Positions 34,291 to 46,231 of a stretch of 64,000 nucleotides of DNA are shown here, one piece after another. Below the pieces are notes generated by a model. It did not search any database, had not been told where the DNA came from, and worked only from the letters and a program-made list of their open reading frames with translations. Each line of letters begins with the position of its first letter. The first letter of the stretch is position 1. Origin of the DNA: Paralvinella palmiformis (lineage: Eukaryota > Annelida > Polychaeta > Terebellida > Alvinellidae). The position numbers and the translations under genes are program-made. The stretch spans positions 439,501 through 503,500 of the forward strand of contig JAODUP010000165.1 of the NCBI GenBank assembly GCA_025642065.1, written 5' to 3'.

Positions 34291-34475
34291 GGTGCTTCTG
34301 TGGTCTAGTTGGCGGCATGTATGACCACAGATCACTACCACCTGAGTTCGAATCTCGGCATGGGCATATCTGAAGGGTGTTATCTTTGACATCGCTTCAT
34401 TATGTTTGGAGGTCTCTCGGCTCATTTGGCCTACCACATGCACAAAAGTGGCCGTAAAACATCAATCATCATCAT
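34291..34475 (+). mobile_element. tRNA-derived SINE A, full length
   Basis: Plus-orientation copy. A box in GTGGTCTAGTTGGCGGCA, B box in GAGTTCGAATCTCGG, core GGCCTACCACATGCAC and a (CATCAT)n end. Confidence 0.9.
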
Positions 34476-35029
34476 ATGGAAATATCACTCGCCCCAACAA
34501 ACCTTACCAATTTTCTTCGTTTTAAATTACAATTTGGCTTCATGTAGTGACTAGGGTCTACAAATTCTGAACTGCATTAAAAGTGGACCATTAAGACTCA
34601 TGGTGGAATTCACAAAATTAGTCTGTCCATTACTGATAAATCAAAATTGTATGACCGTCCACAGGCCCACATAATTTAGGATGGTTAATCAGTCCATTGT
34701 TGTATTTTCACATAGACGACACAATACCATCATTTTAATCCAATTAGAATCAGAGTTGGCTTTCTCTCTGGACAGAAAGGTATTTCTCCCCTGCCATGGG
34801 GAGAAATGCAAACCAGAGTACATTCGTACTGGTATACAATTAATTATTAGTTTATTTATCAGTTTAATAAAATTGTTTTTTTTAATATTCAAGACTTAAT
34901 TGGTTTATTATATCATATTTGGCACATAGCACTTGATGATATTGTGTATTAAAATTGTGGTATTAGAACATGTTTACATGCAAATTACGTAGATGTGAAA
35001 CAAAATGATGTACATACATGACGTACTGT

Positions 35030-35245
35030 AATAATGTTCATATAGTCAATCATAATAGTCAATATCCCCACCTTCCTTGTTGAGAAATTTGTTCCTGACT
35101 TTGCTATGAATTTGACCAAAGTCTGAGAATGCTGGTGATTGTAGCAGGCAAACCTGAAAATCCACAAAATCAGAATTCACTCCACTTGATTTCATCGCGT
35201 TCCACCAAGTAATGGGATCAATGCCGAGTTTAGCTGGCAGTGGTG
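35030..35245 (-). pseudogene. hAT transposase C-terminal relic
   Basis: A minus-strand frame carries KLGIDPITWWNAMK followed by SPAFSDFGQIHSKVRNKFLN, matching the order of the WW motif and the FSxxGxIHSKxRNxL dimerisation region of hAT transposases. The frame ends in a stop at both sides, and no terminal repeats were found. Confidence 0.55.
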
Positions 35246-35899
35246 ATGGAGATCTCTCCCTTTTTGTCGCTATCGGTCATTCAGGAATAAGTCAAGCCTC
35301 TGGTAACTGGTATGCAACACCACACTCGACATATCATTCAATTTGAGGCGATATGCTTTGGCAAGTTGCTGATTATTACACATCTTGCACTTCGCATACT
35401 CTTTTACAGCCACCATCACAGATGTAAAACGCTGCCAAACAGAATCTCGCGGTCCTGAACAAGTTGAATGTTATGTGATAATGTATAAAATAACGCTTCA
35501 AAACTTGAAGATAAAGCAATTTGTCCATCCACAATATTCAGCATTTACAAAATATAAATTTGTATGTCATATGTGCACATCAAGAGACTATATGTAAATG
35601 ATGACACTATCAATACCATAGCCATGCGAATTTATACTACTGATGATCGGCCAACATATCTGCTCAAGAATAACTAACTAATCCACCACCTGCTGAGACT
35701 AATACAGCTTACATAAAAAGTCCCCATATAGGTAAGAAGCTGTTGGAGAAGAATCTTAAAGGACTCGGTACGAGAGCCAACTGGTGAGAAATTCAATTGA
35801 TATTTGTTCATTAAAACGTAATCATGTTATTATAACATTTTCAGGTATCATTACCTGTGTTCTCTCTATATTTACTGAAATTTCTCAGGATATACCTTC

Positions 35900-37060
35900 A
35901 TATGATTGGCTTCAAACTAACAAGTAACATTCTTTACATAATGTAAAACTTTTTCTTTGACTGAATCATATAACTATATTTAGTACACACCAAAGTACTA
36001 TCATCTGCATAATTATAAATCTGCACATCATCATCATCTATAAGTAATAGGATATTATTTGAGAAAAAATATTATATGACTGTGTCCCCATTATTGACCT
36101 TTGAGCAGCTCCCTTATACATACATTGTTATTAATACTATCCAATTATACTACATGTAGTTGTTTCCAGTTACAGTAGTAGCTAAACATTAGTTCACAAG
36201 CAGGCATAGATAGTCTACATGCATGAAGTTCGGCTATAAATAATTTGTATAGTATAAAATCACAAGCTCGGAATAAATTCATTAACAATATACAAACAAT
36301 CTTGCCTTCATTTGGAGATTGTTAAATATTTTCAATGATGCCATAAGAATGCAGTTTCACAACTATTTTTAGGTGCAAATCTGTTATAAATGGGCGATAT
36401 TTCTACACACTTCAGCGAATTTGGAAATGAACATATTCTAAAACTCTTATTCACCCACCAGTATAGACAATCGCAATAATATATTGCCGCCAATTTCCAG
36501 TAATTAAGATGGTAACATGTCATAGTCATTGGCCTTATTACATCTAAGCTTATTTCAATGTGATCTTATTATATTAACATCAAGATTGTGAAAGTGAACC
36601 AGTTTGTTAGTATCAACTGATTGCATGAATTCCTTTATATTCTCAATACTGTCATAATTCAAATAGCTAATCATGCAAGACAATACATCGTTATAATCTT
36701 TTATTAAATGATGATCAAATGATCAGAATCAATATTAGTAAAGTAGCCATTAAATATGGTAACAACAAAATTTGGACGAGTGAAAACGTTGTTGTCCTAT
36801 AACACTATCATTTTTATTATTACATTTATGTGAAATGAGAGGCTCAGCCATATCCCTAATTTATTTACCATTCACATGACTACTTGTACTGTTTTTATGT
36901 AAATATTCATGCTCTTTTTTGGCAGTTGTGTAACAAAATTTTGTTGAGGTCAATAGTTATTCCAATTTATTGTTGTTTTAAATTTTTCGTATTTATGCTT
37001 AAACATATTACTGATATTAATTGAAAGACTGAGTTCACCACTTGTATATGGAACCCTATA
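35900..37060 (-). mobile_element. degenerate LINE relic
   Basis: Scattered minus-strand motifs: NKANDYDMLPS with a following LLEIGG and FAEVCRNI near 36370-36560, and QIYNYADDSTLVC, an intact YADD, near 36000. The order fits a Jockey/CR1-type RT. Frames are heavily broken, and boundaries are approximate. This LINE differs from the main family in the window. Confidence 0.5.
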
Positions 37061-37074
37061 ACCATTGATAATTT

Positions 37075-37388
37075 ATAATAATGCATGTTTATATAGCGCC
37101 AGAACTAGATAACCCTGTTCTGAAGTGCTGTACAGTATTATTATCCCTGTATCAGACCTGTTTCCACTCAACACACATCTCATATCCTGAGGGAGAATAC
37201 AACACATGCTGCCATAAAGGCACAAGGCATTACTCAAATACATAGCCATCACATCCTGTCAGGTTCTCATTTTTACGGATGAGTGAACCAGTCGCCACAT
37301 GACAGCATTGCAGCTCCCAAAGCCTCGAACCCACAACCCTTCGGCTATGAGTCCTATGCTCTAACCAACTGTGCTATCACGGCTCATT
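37075..37388 (-). mobile_element. tRNA-Met-like SINE with LINE-type tail
   Basis: Read on minus, the head closely resembles a tRNA (AGCACAGTTGGTTAGAGCAT, a CAT anticodon-like triplet, GTGGGTTCGAG B box). A body of about 200 bases follows, ending GGCGCTATATAAACATGC and an ATT-rich tail of the L2 type. The same tail motif occurs alone at about 37544-37590 on the plus strand. Confidence 0.75.
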
Positions 37389-37616
37389 TCACGTTTTGTT
37401 TCAACAGAAGCATATTCATTTACAACTTGCATGGTCAACTCAGTCCGTGTCCAATATGAATCAGCTACATCATCAAATATTTCATTAATATGAAAAGGAA
37501 TAATAGATAAATCATACAAGAATGCTTCTTTAGGGTAATGTTAATCCAATTATATAGAGCGCTATATAAAATGTATTATTAGTAGTAGTATTCTTTGTCA
37601 AACATCTTATAGCTTC

Positions 37617-38278
37617 CAGGCATGGGGTCAAATACATTTGTATTTGAAAGTATCTAAATACTTTTTTCAAGTATTTATATTTGAGCTTACCATAAAGAAA
37701 AGTATTTGTATTTAAATACTTTCACAAAGTATTTGACTTTTCAAATACATCTTCAAATATATTAAAATACTTTTCTAAAATTATTTCATGTTTTGATCTG
37801 AATATTTTGTTACCAACATGATTTGTTTCAGGAAATATTCTGATCACTGAATTGTACACAGTCAACCATAAAGGAATTGTCTTCTCTTTGTGATCATAAG
37901 GAATAGCAATATTTTTGATGTAATGACTTCCTTGTCAATCAAAGGGAGATTATCCTCAATTCCATGTAGTATAATTAGAAGGGATCAAAGGATAATATGA
38001 AACATCTTGCGAGTAAATCCAATGAGCAGATCTAATCAACAAAACACTCATAAATTGATGTAACAAATCTAGCTGATGCTGTGATGTTATGGGTGTATCA
38101 GAATAAAAAGCAAAGGAAAAACAATGAATTTGTTCTTTTCATTTGAAAGGTATTTGCATTTTAAATACATCCAAAAGTATTTGTATTTAAATGCATTTAC
38201 AAATGAATGTATTTATATTTGACCAAAAGAAAAGTATTTGTATTTAAATACATTTCAATGTACTTGACCCCATACCTG
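37617..38278. mobile_element. hAT-type MITE, 662 bp
   Basis: Ends CAGGCATGGGGTCAAATACA (left) and CAGGTATGGGGTCAAGTACA (right, inverted) match at 18 of 20 bases. A perfect 8-bp target duplication ATAGCTTC flanks it at 37609-37616 and 38279-38286. Long AT-rich subterminal stretches rich in aagtatttgtatttaaatac. No transposase. Confidence 0.9.
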
Positions 38279-38286
38279 ATAGCTTC

Positions 38287-40117
38287 TGTAGTTAAATTTA
38301 GTTTAGGGATTTGAAGTTTTGCTGATACAAGTAAATGGAAGTCACTCAGGCCAGTATCTAAACATATACTTTGTTTTAGTTGTTTCAAATCTGTTCTACA
38401 GGCAGAAGTACATTATGATAAGAAATATTTCTTAACAGTAGTACTCATGATATCAATAATCCAACTGCATATAAATGGCAAACAATGCATTATAGTTCTA
38501 TATTAATTCTGCTAGAAGGAGATTAAAGATATTAGATAACTTTCACTGGAAATAATTGCTTCTGAAAAGTTTCAAAATAGTGCAAATAGGGTAGACTAGG
38601 GAAACAAGGTATGATTTAACCATTGTTGGCCAATCAGTATTTTAATGACCAGTATTAGTCAGTTAAACAAAATAAAAAACCTATTGTTTGACAATATTGC
38701 ATACAAATACCTGTTAAAAATCACTAATTCGCTAAACTCTCTCAATCTTCTTCATTTTAAAATGAAAATATGCTCTAACTGACCAAACAAATAAGGTCAA
38801 ACTATGCAAGTACATATCCTTTTGCACTTTTCAATTCACAGGGTTTTCCCATCTATATAATAAGCAAGGTGACTCACCTCGTTGATTTACGACACCCCTC
38901 TCCACAAATATGCCGAAATCGCCACTATTTCTGTGATGCATTATTTTTATTTCACGTTTCATCATCAGCAAGCAGTATAAAATGATGTCACAAAATCACT
39001 TACATTTATGCAACTAGCAAGCATGTATTTTAAGCTCAGATTCCATATATGCAGTATACAGATACCAAAAAAATGGAAAGCTTATAAACGGACGAGAGTG
39101 CTTCTATACATGTGGATTTGGCATATGATTTCAGTGGAGTAGCATTTGTTTTGTTCGACCTGTGACGTAGCCAAATTGGAAACCATCTTCCTTAATGTGA
39201 CAGTAGCAAACACACGTACATGTACAGTACATAAAAGATTTACCAATGGGATAACAGCAACTACAAATGGCACCAACTTTTCTGACAGGGGCAGGTGTTT
39301 CCTGAACAAGTTGACAGGATTTTAGATTCTCTGGTCAACCTGAATTATTGCTGGAACTTTTCCCTGTCAAATTGTAGTTCCTTGACTAGGTTATGGTATG
39401 CTCCTTGTTGAAATTGGTTCCTGTTTATGTCATGCAGCCACCAGCAGTGTTTTCTTTCATTATTACGTTTTTTTAAATATATATGCAGTTGCTACAGCAA
39501 TCAGTAACAAGTTATGTTGTTCCATTTCCAACAGAGATAGCTGCAATTTTTGACTGATCAGCCATATTCTTGACACGAAAATCTTTGACATATTCCGGAA
39601 TAAGCATTCTAACAGGATAGTATTTTAATAATAATTTAATATGTATTTTTTTACATTTATAATGTGTAAATATGTTTGGGGACTAAATGACACATACACA
39701 CAACTGTATTTTTTTGCACTATATATTCTGTATTTCTATGGTCATGTTCTTGGCATGAAAATCTTTGACAAAAAAGACTGAAAACACACAGGGAAATGTT
39801 TATATTTAATCATATAAATTGCATGCCATATGATATATAGACCGACTTCACCCCTTCAGCACTTGCCAGTACTGCCTCTTGTTTCTTTTTTCCCATCAGA
39901 AACACTGAATTAATATGAATTGCAACATTAAACAGTGGAGCAAATACTAGTCAGACACTAACAATGCTGTTGTTACACACCATCTTGACAAATAGGCCTG
40001 TTTGTGGCAACGAAATGTCACAATGTTATTTCTAAATTTTCTGTATTATTGGCTAGTTATCAAGAAAAATGTTAGGTTGTTGTGTGTGAAAATTAAATTA
40101 AGTATAAATTATATAGA

Positions 40118-40154
<37 letters not shown>

Positions 40155-40700
40155 AAATTTATTCTGAAAAAAGTAAATTATTTGAAGTTCTTGAAACGGT
40201 CCTCTTCCTGTTTCAGAAATTATTCAATGTGTTTTTAAAGACATTATATATACATATATAAATGCCAAAATAATAATTTCAAATTTTACAAAATGGGGCA
40301 CAGATAAATTTTATCATGATCTGATCATGCTGTGCTGAATCAAGTGGTTCTGAAATGGGCCGCCCATCTTACAACCACAAGGCTTGCATTGCAGTTGCGA
40401 AACAGGAAGATCTCATTTTAAAACGGGCACAGTTGTGAAACGGGCCAGTACACTACTATCAACTATAATCCTCTAAGGCTTATACTGCAATGGATTACCA
40501 TTGTTTACTTTGCATTAATTGGATGGCAATAAGTGTCTTAGCTAGATAAATGGTGTGTGTTTGGGGCAACTATAGCTATTTTATCTCAAAGATATAAAAC
40601 AGACTATTTTGGTTACCTAGATAATAATAACAAACATACTTGACTGTTTATCATTTGCATAATAGATGACAACGGGGTATTAGTGTCCTTGATATATGAT
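38287..40700. other. no gene recognised
   Basis: AT-rich, with a (TA)n tract at about 40122-40150. I found no coding or repeat signature that I can name. Confidence 0.5.
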
Positions 40701-40779
40701 TCTCAATGTTAACACTCATCATGGAGACAGTCACAGTGTACCAAATGATAATACATACTCATCTCATTGAGGTTAGGCT

Positions 40780-41526
40780 ATATATCCTGTATCAGGTTGG
40801 GGCCTTTCTAAATTAGACTTGTTTACATTATATGCATCATGTACCCAGTGTTGGCCATATCTATACTGCCGCCAATGACTATCCAGTCTGTTTTTAAAGG
40901 CATTTAGTGAGGGTGCACTAACCACTTCAGCAGGCATCATATTCCATTAGTTTAGTATTCTGTTGCTGTAGAATTGTTGCCTGATATTTTTCATTGAGCT
41001 TTCTTTCTTTAATTTGAAACTGTGACCCCTAGTGAGTGATTTATCTGGTTTGATGTACTCAGCATCTCCTGCATAGATTCCAGACATGTGTTTATATGTC
41101 TCTATCATGTCACCTCTAGCTCGTCTATAGTAGAGGCTGGGTAGATCTAGGGCATTAATTCTATCAACATAGGACAGGTCCCTCAATGCTAGGGTTAGTT
41201 TTGTTGCTCGATGTTGGGCATTCTCCAACAGTTCAGTCTTTTCTGAATACTGGGCACCAGGCAGTGTTTCCATATTCGAGATGTGGCCTAACAAGGGAGG
41301 TGTCCAAGGTTTTTACTGTCGCATTATCAAGGTACACATATGATCTTCTGATCAGGCCTAATAGTTTGTTCGCCATATTTACCTTTTTTTCACAATGCAT
41401 ACTGAATGTTAACTTGGTGTCAACATAAACACCAAGATCCTTTTCCAGTTCTGTGGTCTCTAAGTTAACCTGAACTCCCTCTTTGTGCATGTGATACTCT
41501 ATGCGTTTATTTCGGCTACCATACAA
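40780..41526 (-). mobile_element. LINE fragment, RT C-terminal half, third family
   Basis: Frame 41233-41526 carries LETTELEKDLGVYVDTKLTF and LVRPHLEYGNTAWCPVFRKD; a frameshift at about 41245 leads to frame 40947-41294 with ENAQHRATKLTLALRDLSYV, ALDLPSLYYRRARGDMIETY and HSFKLKKESSMKNIRQQFYS. After an in-frame stop the coding similarity continues (WNMMPAEVVSAPSLNAFKNR) to about 40780. These are typical of the C-terminal part of CR1/Jockey-type LINEs. No catalytic domain is present. Confidence 0.85.
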
Positions 41527-43977
41527 GTAACACTAACAGGTAAAATCTTCCACTATCAGTGTTATCATTTTCTATAATACTAAACCAAAGGAGAACTGTG
41601 GCAGTGACAGGTAATCTGTTATCAGTATTATCACTTGATATAATTTGTAAGATTATGACAGCTTTAGCTTCATAAAAGCATAGTAAAGGCTTAAAGTGCG
41701 GTATAGTCTCCCAGACAAACTGCATGCTGACCAAATCAACGAGGGAAAGTGAAAAAGACTATTTAACGAAGACTTTTTACTTGACCTATTTTCACGTTCG
41801 GAAATACTACGTGGCATGAACAGATCAGCTAGGTCTGACCAACAAATATTTCTTTGTTATACCTATCATTATATGAAAACCTCCCACAAACGAAATCCGG
41901 GAAGGTGCCCCGCCCACGTCGACGACGGGCTAGTTTTTATGAAATTTATCGTTCATGAACGCCGTCAAACGTGGTTAGAAACAGTTTATGACGTTGTCTA
42001 TGTTTGTCATCTGTCTTTGGAACGACTGAAGGAAATACTTACATAACAGAAACACTACAAACTTTACTTCCTGGAGACTAGACTCTAAGTACCAGTTCTC
42101 TTCCTTCCAGGTAACCACTAACTGACAACTCACTAAAGGCGTCTGTCACTAGACTGTATTACAGCTCTCTAGATGGCGCTGTACTACTATGCTAAAATTA
42201 GACCGGGTCATTTTGCCACCTCGACTTTTGTCACCTTCGTTGAGTTTTATAGTTGTTCATGGTTAACTGAGTAACTATATTTATATTATTTCACTGTTGT
42301 ATTTAAAAGAGCGACTATGACAAAATTTTAAATGAATTAGGGCGATAACTTAGATCTACCCGGGGAAAAAAATTATGTGCCAAGCTAACCAAAAGTAAAT
42401 CGACCTCGTGCTTAAAGGAAGGGTTCACCGCCATTTCAAAATTACAGGACTAATACAAATATGCTCACATAAATTTTAAATAATGTCAAAATATTAACAC
42501 GGCCAACCACATATTAAATAATCAACTTCAAAGTGCTTGTTAATTGACAATTAATGGCTTGTGTGGTCCGCTTAATAAAGGTTTTGTATTATTTATCCAG
42601 TTATAACAATGTTAGCCAGGGGTTGGCCAAACAAATATGTTCCTAACATAAGCGTATTCACGATTATTACAGTAATATTCATTGGTCCGAACAACCTCGT
42701 GTGTTACTGAAATGGCTATAATAGTATAAACGACAGAGTGAAATTCCTTATGAAGTTTGTCTTGTATTTTGTAACAATTAAGAAACATCTACCGCGCGAT
42801 TTATGTAGATGAACCGACGATGGCGTTAGTTAATAGTAATTAGTAAGTTGAACACGGGGACATATAGGTCGCGAGGATAGCTATATACGGCTCTGTGATG
42901 GCTACATAAACCTTGTACCATCTGAGGTCAGAACACGTGACTTTATTCTTTCCCGCCATACAATCAGCTATTCAAGTAAGTCGTACTGGTATATAGGGCT
43001 ACCCTCCAATAATTAGGATTATATACTTATATTTGTGATACCATGTTGAGTTCAGGATTAGTATTGTCGGATGAACAATTCCTTTAATGTTTAATAACAA
43101 CTACAGGGAGCTAGGTCTGTTATATGGTATTTTTATATGCCTCTTTAGATGGAGAATTAAAGTACAGACATACATACGGGTAACATATTGAAAAGTACAG
43201 AGATCCGTACAAACCGAACCAAACCCCGCGGCTACGACATCACCCGTGCGATGCCAACAACCGGCCGGCCACAAATCCCCAAGAGGCACCGAACGGGTGA
43301 CCACCAACTTCTTTCGCACATCAATCAATCGGAGCACTATGTTTTCACACCCATTGACCCCACAATTCGTCGGCCACAAATATTAAAGCGACACGAACGG
43401 GCGATCACTAATTCTCCATAATATAAATTAATTCGACAACCGGCCATGACTTTACAATATTGCGGCATATAAAATATAATAACAAACAATTTTATCTGAT
43501 TAATTGTTTGACCATCGGTGATATTTCCTGACCCATTAAATGACTGGGTCTTTTCAGAGATTCTGGTGTGATAAAAAATTGACATTGGAACAGTTCACAC
43601 ACTAGGAATATAGACTGTCAATCGGTTATGGTATCTTCATATCCAGTTCCAGCGTAGCTAATAGGGTGATAGTGTAGCCTTAAGTACCCAGCAACAGTTT
43701 TGAGTACACTATTACAGGATGGGTTATAAAATATCTCGTCATCATAACAACATGCTCGAAAATAACAAAATATTCATTAATTCTTTGTTCCAAACATCAA
43801 TTCGGTTGTGAATTATTAATCGATTGAAGTTCATTTATATCTGGGAGTTGTGTGTCGAGATTTTAAACTGATAAAAAAAGGTACAGTTAACATTATACTT
43901 TTTTTATTTAATATTCTTGCTACCTGCATAGATTCAGTACGTGGTATTAATTAACCTATTATTTAACACTACTTAGG
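41527..43977. other. no gene recognised; CpG-richer patch
   Basis: A relatively CpG-rich patch at about 41880-42000 contains a GC-box (gccccgccc). It could be a promoter for a transcript on either strand, including an upstream untranslated exon of the annexin gene, but this is speculative. A loosely duplicated segment lies at about 43256-43420 (cggccacaaat recurs). Confidence 0.35.
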
Positions 43978-44156
43978 ACTCCCCCATGGCCTAACTGGTA
44001 GCGTGGTTGGCCATAGATCTATAGCACCTGGATTCAAAACCCGGCGGGGCTATGTCAGAAGGGTGTTTCATCTTTCGCTTCTCTAGATTACCTTTGCAGA
44101 TCGCTCGGCCCATTTAGCATACCGTGTGAACAAAAGTGGCCGTAAAACATCAACAT
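43978..44156 (+). mobile_element. tRNA-derived SINE, subfamily B
   Basis: Plus-orientation copy with A box in CATGGCCTAACTGGTAGCG, a B-box region GGATTCAAAACCC, and a tail-side block GGCCCATTTAGCATACC. Partner of 13398-13571. Confidence 0.85.
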
Positions 44157-44218
44157 TTTATGGCACTATTTGGTGTTCTCATCTAAATACCATCGATAGA
44201 AACAATTTCTCCGTGATA

Positions 44219-44313
44219 GCACCCTATAGGTTACATTAGCACCCTACAGACTACACTAGCAGCCTATATGTTACACTAGCACCCTACAGGCTTTACTAGC
44301 ACCCTACAGCTTT
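44219..44313. repeat. tandem repeat, about 22-bp unit
   Basis: Four to five diverged copies of a unit beginning tagcaccctacaggct. Confidence 0.75.
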
Positions 44314-44683
44314 TGATACTGCCCTTTTTCCTGAAATCGAATACAACTCTCAAATATCCTTATATTGATAACTTTCATACGGAAACAATAAAAAAAATTA
44401 TGTCGTCGGGTGAGCGATAATCTGTTATATATAATTTGTTTTGAAGAAAGTAGCCAATCATATATACTCAACAGCATAATATAAGCATATTTTAATTAAA
44501 AGTTAAACCAACTGGTATGCACCGTGCCTGATATTTAACCTAGTATTATAAACTTATTTCACAGGAGTTAAGAAACCTATTGTTACGAATATTATAATAA
44601 AAACTGATTTGGCACTTTACCAGCAAAACGCTCCATTTATATTACCTAGATTATCTAATATTAAATAATATTAGTAATAGGAA

Positions 44684-44760
44684 TTGATGTGTTCACAGTA
44701 AGTGGCATCGGTTCATTATTAACCGATGCCATGTTTTACCACTTACTATGAACACATCAA
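44684..44760. repeat. 77-bp palindrome
   Basis: Left arm TTGATGTGTTCA...GGCATCGGTT, right arm AACCGATG...TGAACACATCAA, with a few mismatches and a seven-base centre. It would form a long hairpin. Confidence 0.85.
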
Positions 44761-44765
44761 CTCTC

Positions 44766-44843
44766 AATCAGATAATTTAAATATTTGCACAATTGTGATA
44801 TTAACTAATATCATAACTGTGCACATATTTAAATTATCTGATT
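44766..44843. repeat. 78-bp palindrome adjacent to the first
   Basis: Left arm AATCAGATAATTTAAATAT then TTGCACA, with the complementary right arm ending AATTATCTGATT and a short centre near 44801. The sequence is unrelated to the palindrome five bases to its left. Confidence 0.85.
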
Positions 44844-45503
44844 CCCTTGGTTGTATTAGGACCGTTTATTTTTCTACAATAATTACTTTAAAGTTTTTCC
44901 GATAGGCGAATAATGAAATGACTGCCGTGTCAATTCACAAGTTTTCGGTTAGGCTGCAGTATATACTGTGACCATATTCCCCCGGTTGTTAATATATGCT
45001 TATAATCATAATTCAGTATTGCTAACGATAATTATGTCCCAAATATCTTACCAGCACTCAATATTTTTTTTTTTTAATCAAAAGTATGTTAATTTATTAT
45101 CTTCGAAGTCGTTGGTGGTCTAGTCAAACCAACTACACGATAATATCCACTCTCTTCAATAGTTTCGCTTGACAGTTCAAATGAGCCCACAGTGTTATGT
45201 TTACCCTTCCTAATCTGTCGATTGTATACGAGTGTAACATAAATAAACCACGAAGTCGGAGCCTGATTCGTGAAATTATCTATGAATTGTGTTGCCTCTT
45301 CTCACAAACATTGTGCATGTCTGTTTATGAATGTTTGGCGTGAAAGCGAAACAATGGGAGCATACATTAATCCGATGACACACACACACACACACACACA
45401 CACAGGGAATTACTTTTGTTCTTTGTATTGATGTCAGTACTTGTACTTAAAAAAGAACGCCATTTATGTGGCTTCAAAATGGCATTGAGCGTGCTTTTCC
45501 TAT

Positions 45504-45507
<4 letters not shown>

Positions 45508-45553
<46 letters not shown>

Positions 45554-45562
45554 ATATACCTC

Positions 45563-45598
<36 letters not shown>

Positions 45599-45625
45599 CT
45601 CTCTCTCTCTCTCCCTCTCTCTCTT
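45508..45625. repeat. (CT)n/(GT)n compound microsatellite
   Basis: Alternating CT and GT blocks; generates artefactual Ser/Leu/Cys reading frames in two registers. Confidence 0.9.
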
Positions 45626-46066
45626 CTGGTAGATTTTTAATGCGGGTTTCGTTCTTAAGTATTAAGATAATACAATGTTTATTCGTAATTATACTGCTAA
45701 TGAATCATATGCTTATATGTAATTACTCATTATCTCTGTTCATATGTACATACCTATCTCATTTTAAATATTTATATCGAAAAATAGTGCCCCGTACTAA
45801 TGTTATTTGTTACTATACAGACTATACATAAACCTTTCTTCTTCTTCACACAACCAACATCCTGGATAAACCACAAGTAATTTCCAGTTCGACAATCCAG
45901 CGTAATTCTATGTTGTTATGAAACATTTAATAAATTCAGATATGTGTTGCCTAATCCAAGTTACATTTAAACTTTCATAATCTTGTGTTTTTTAATGCTT
46001 GTACATTCCAAGTACAAACAGGAAAATATGTATTTATTATTATTATTATATGTCGTTTATAATTTA

Positions 46067-46160
46067 AGCTCTCTCTCTCTTCTCTTTCTCTCTCTCTGAG
46101 TGTGTGTGTGCGCGCGACACATGTGTGTGTATGCTATGTGTGTGTGTGTGTGTGTGTGTG

Positions 46161-46229
<69 letters not shown>
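46067..46229. repeat. (CT)n, (TG)n, (AG)n compound microsatellite
   Basis: The terminal AG block is about 66 bases long and perfect. The first CT block and the last AG block are complementary and could pair. Confidence 0.9.
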
Positions 46230-46231
<2 letters not shown>

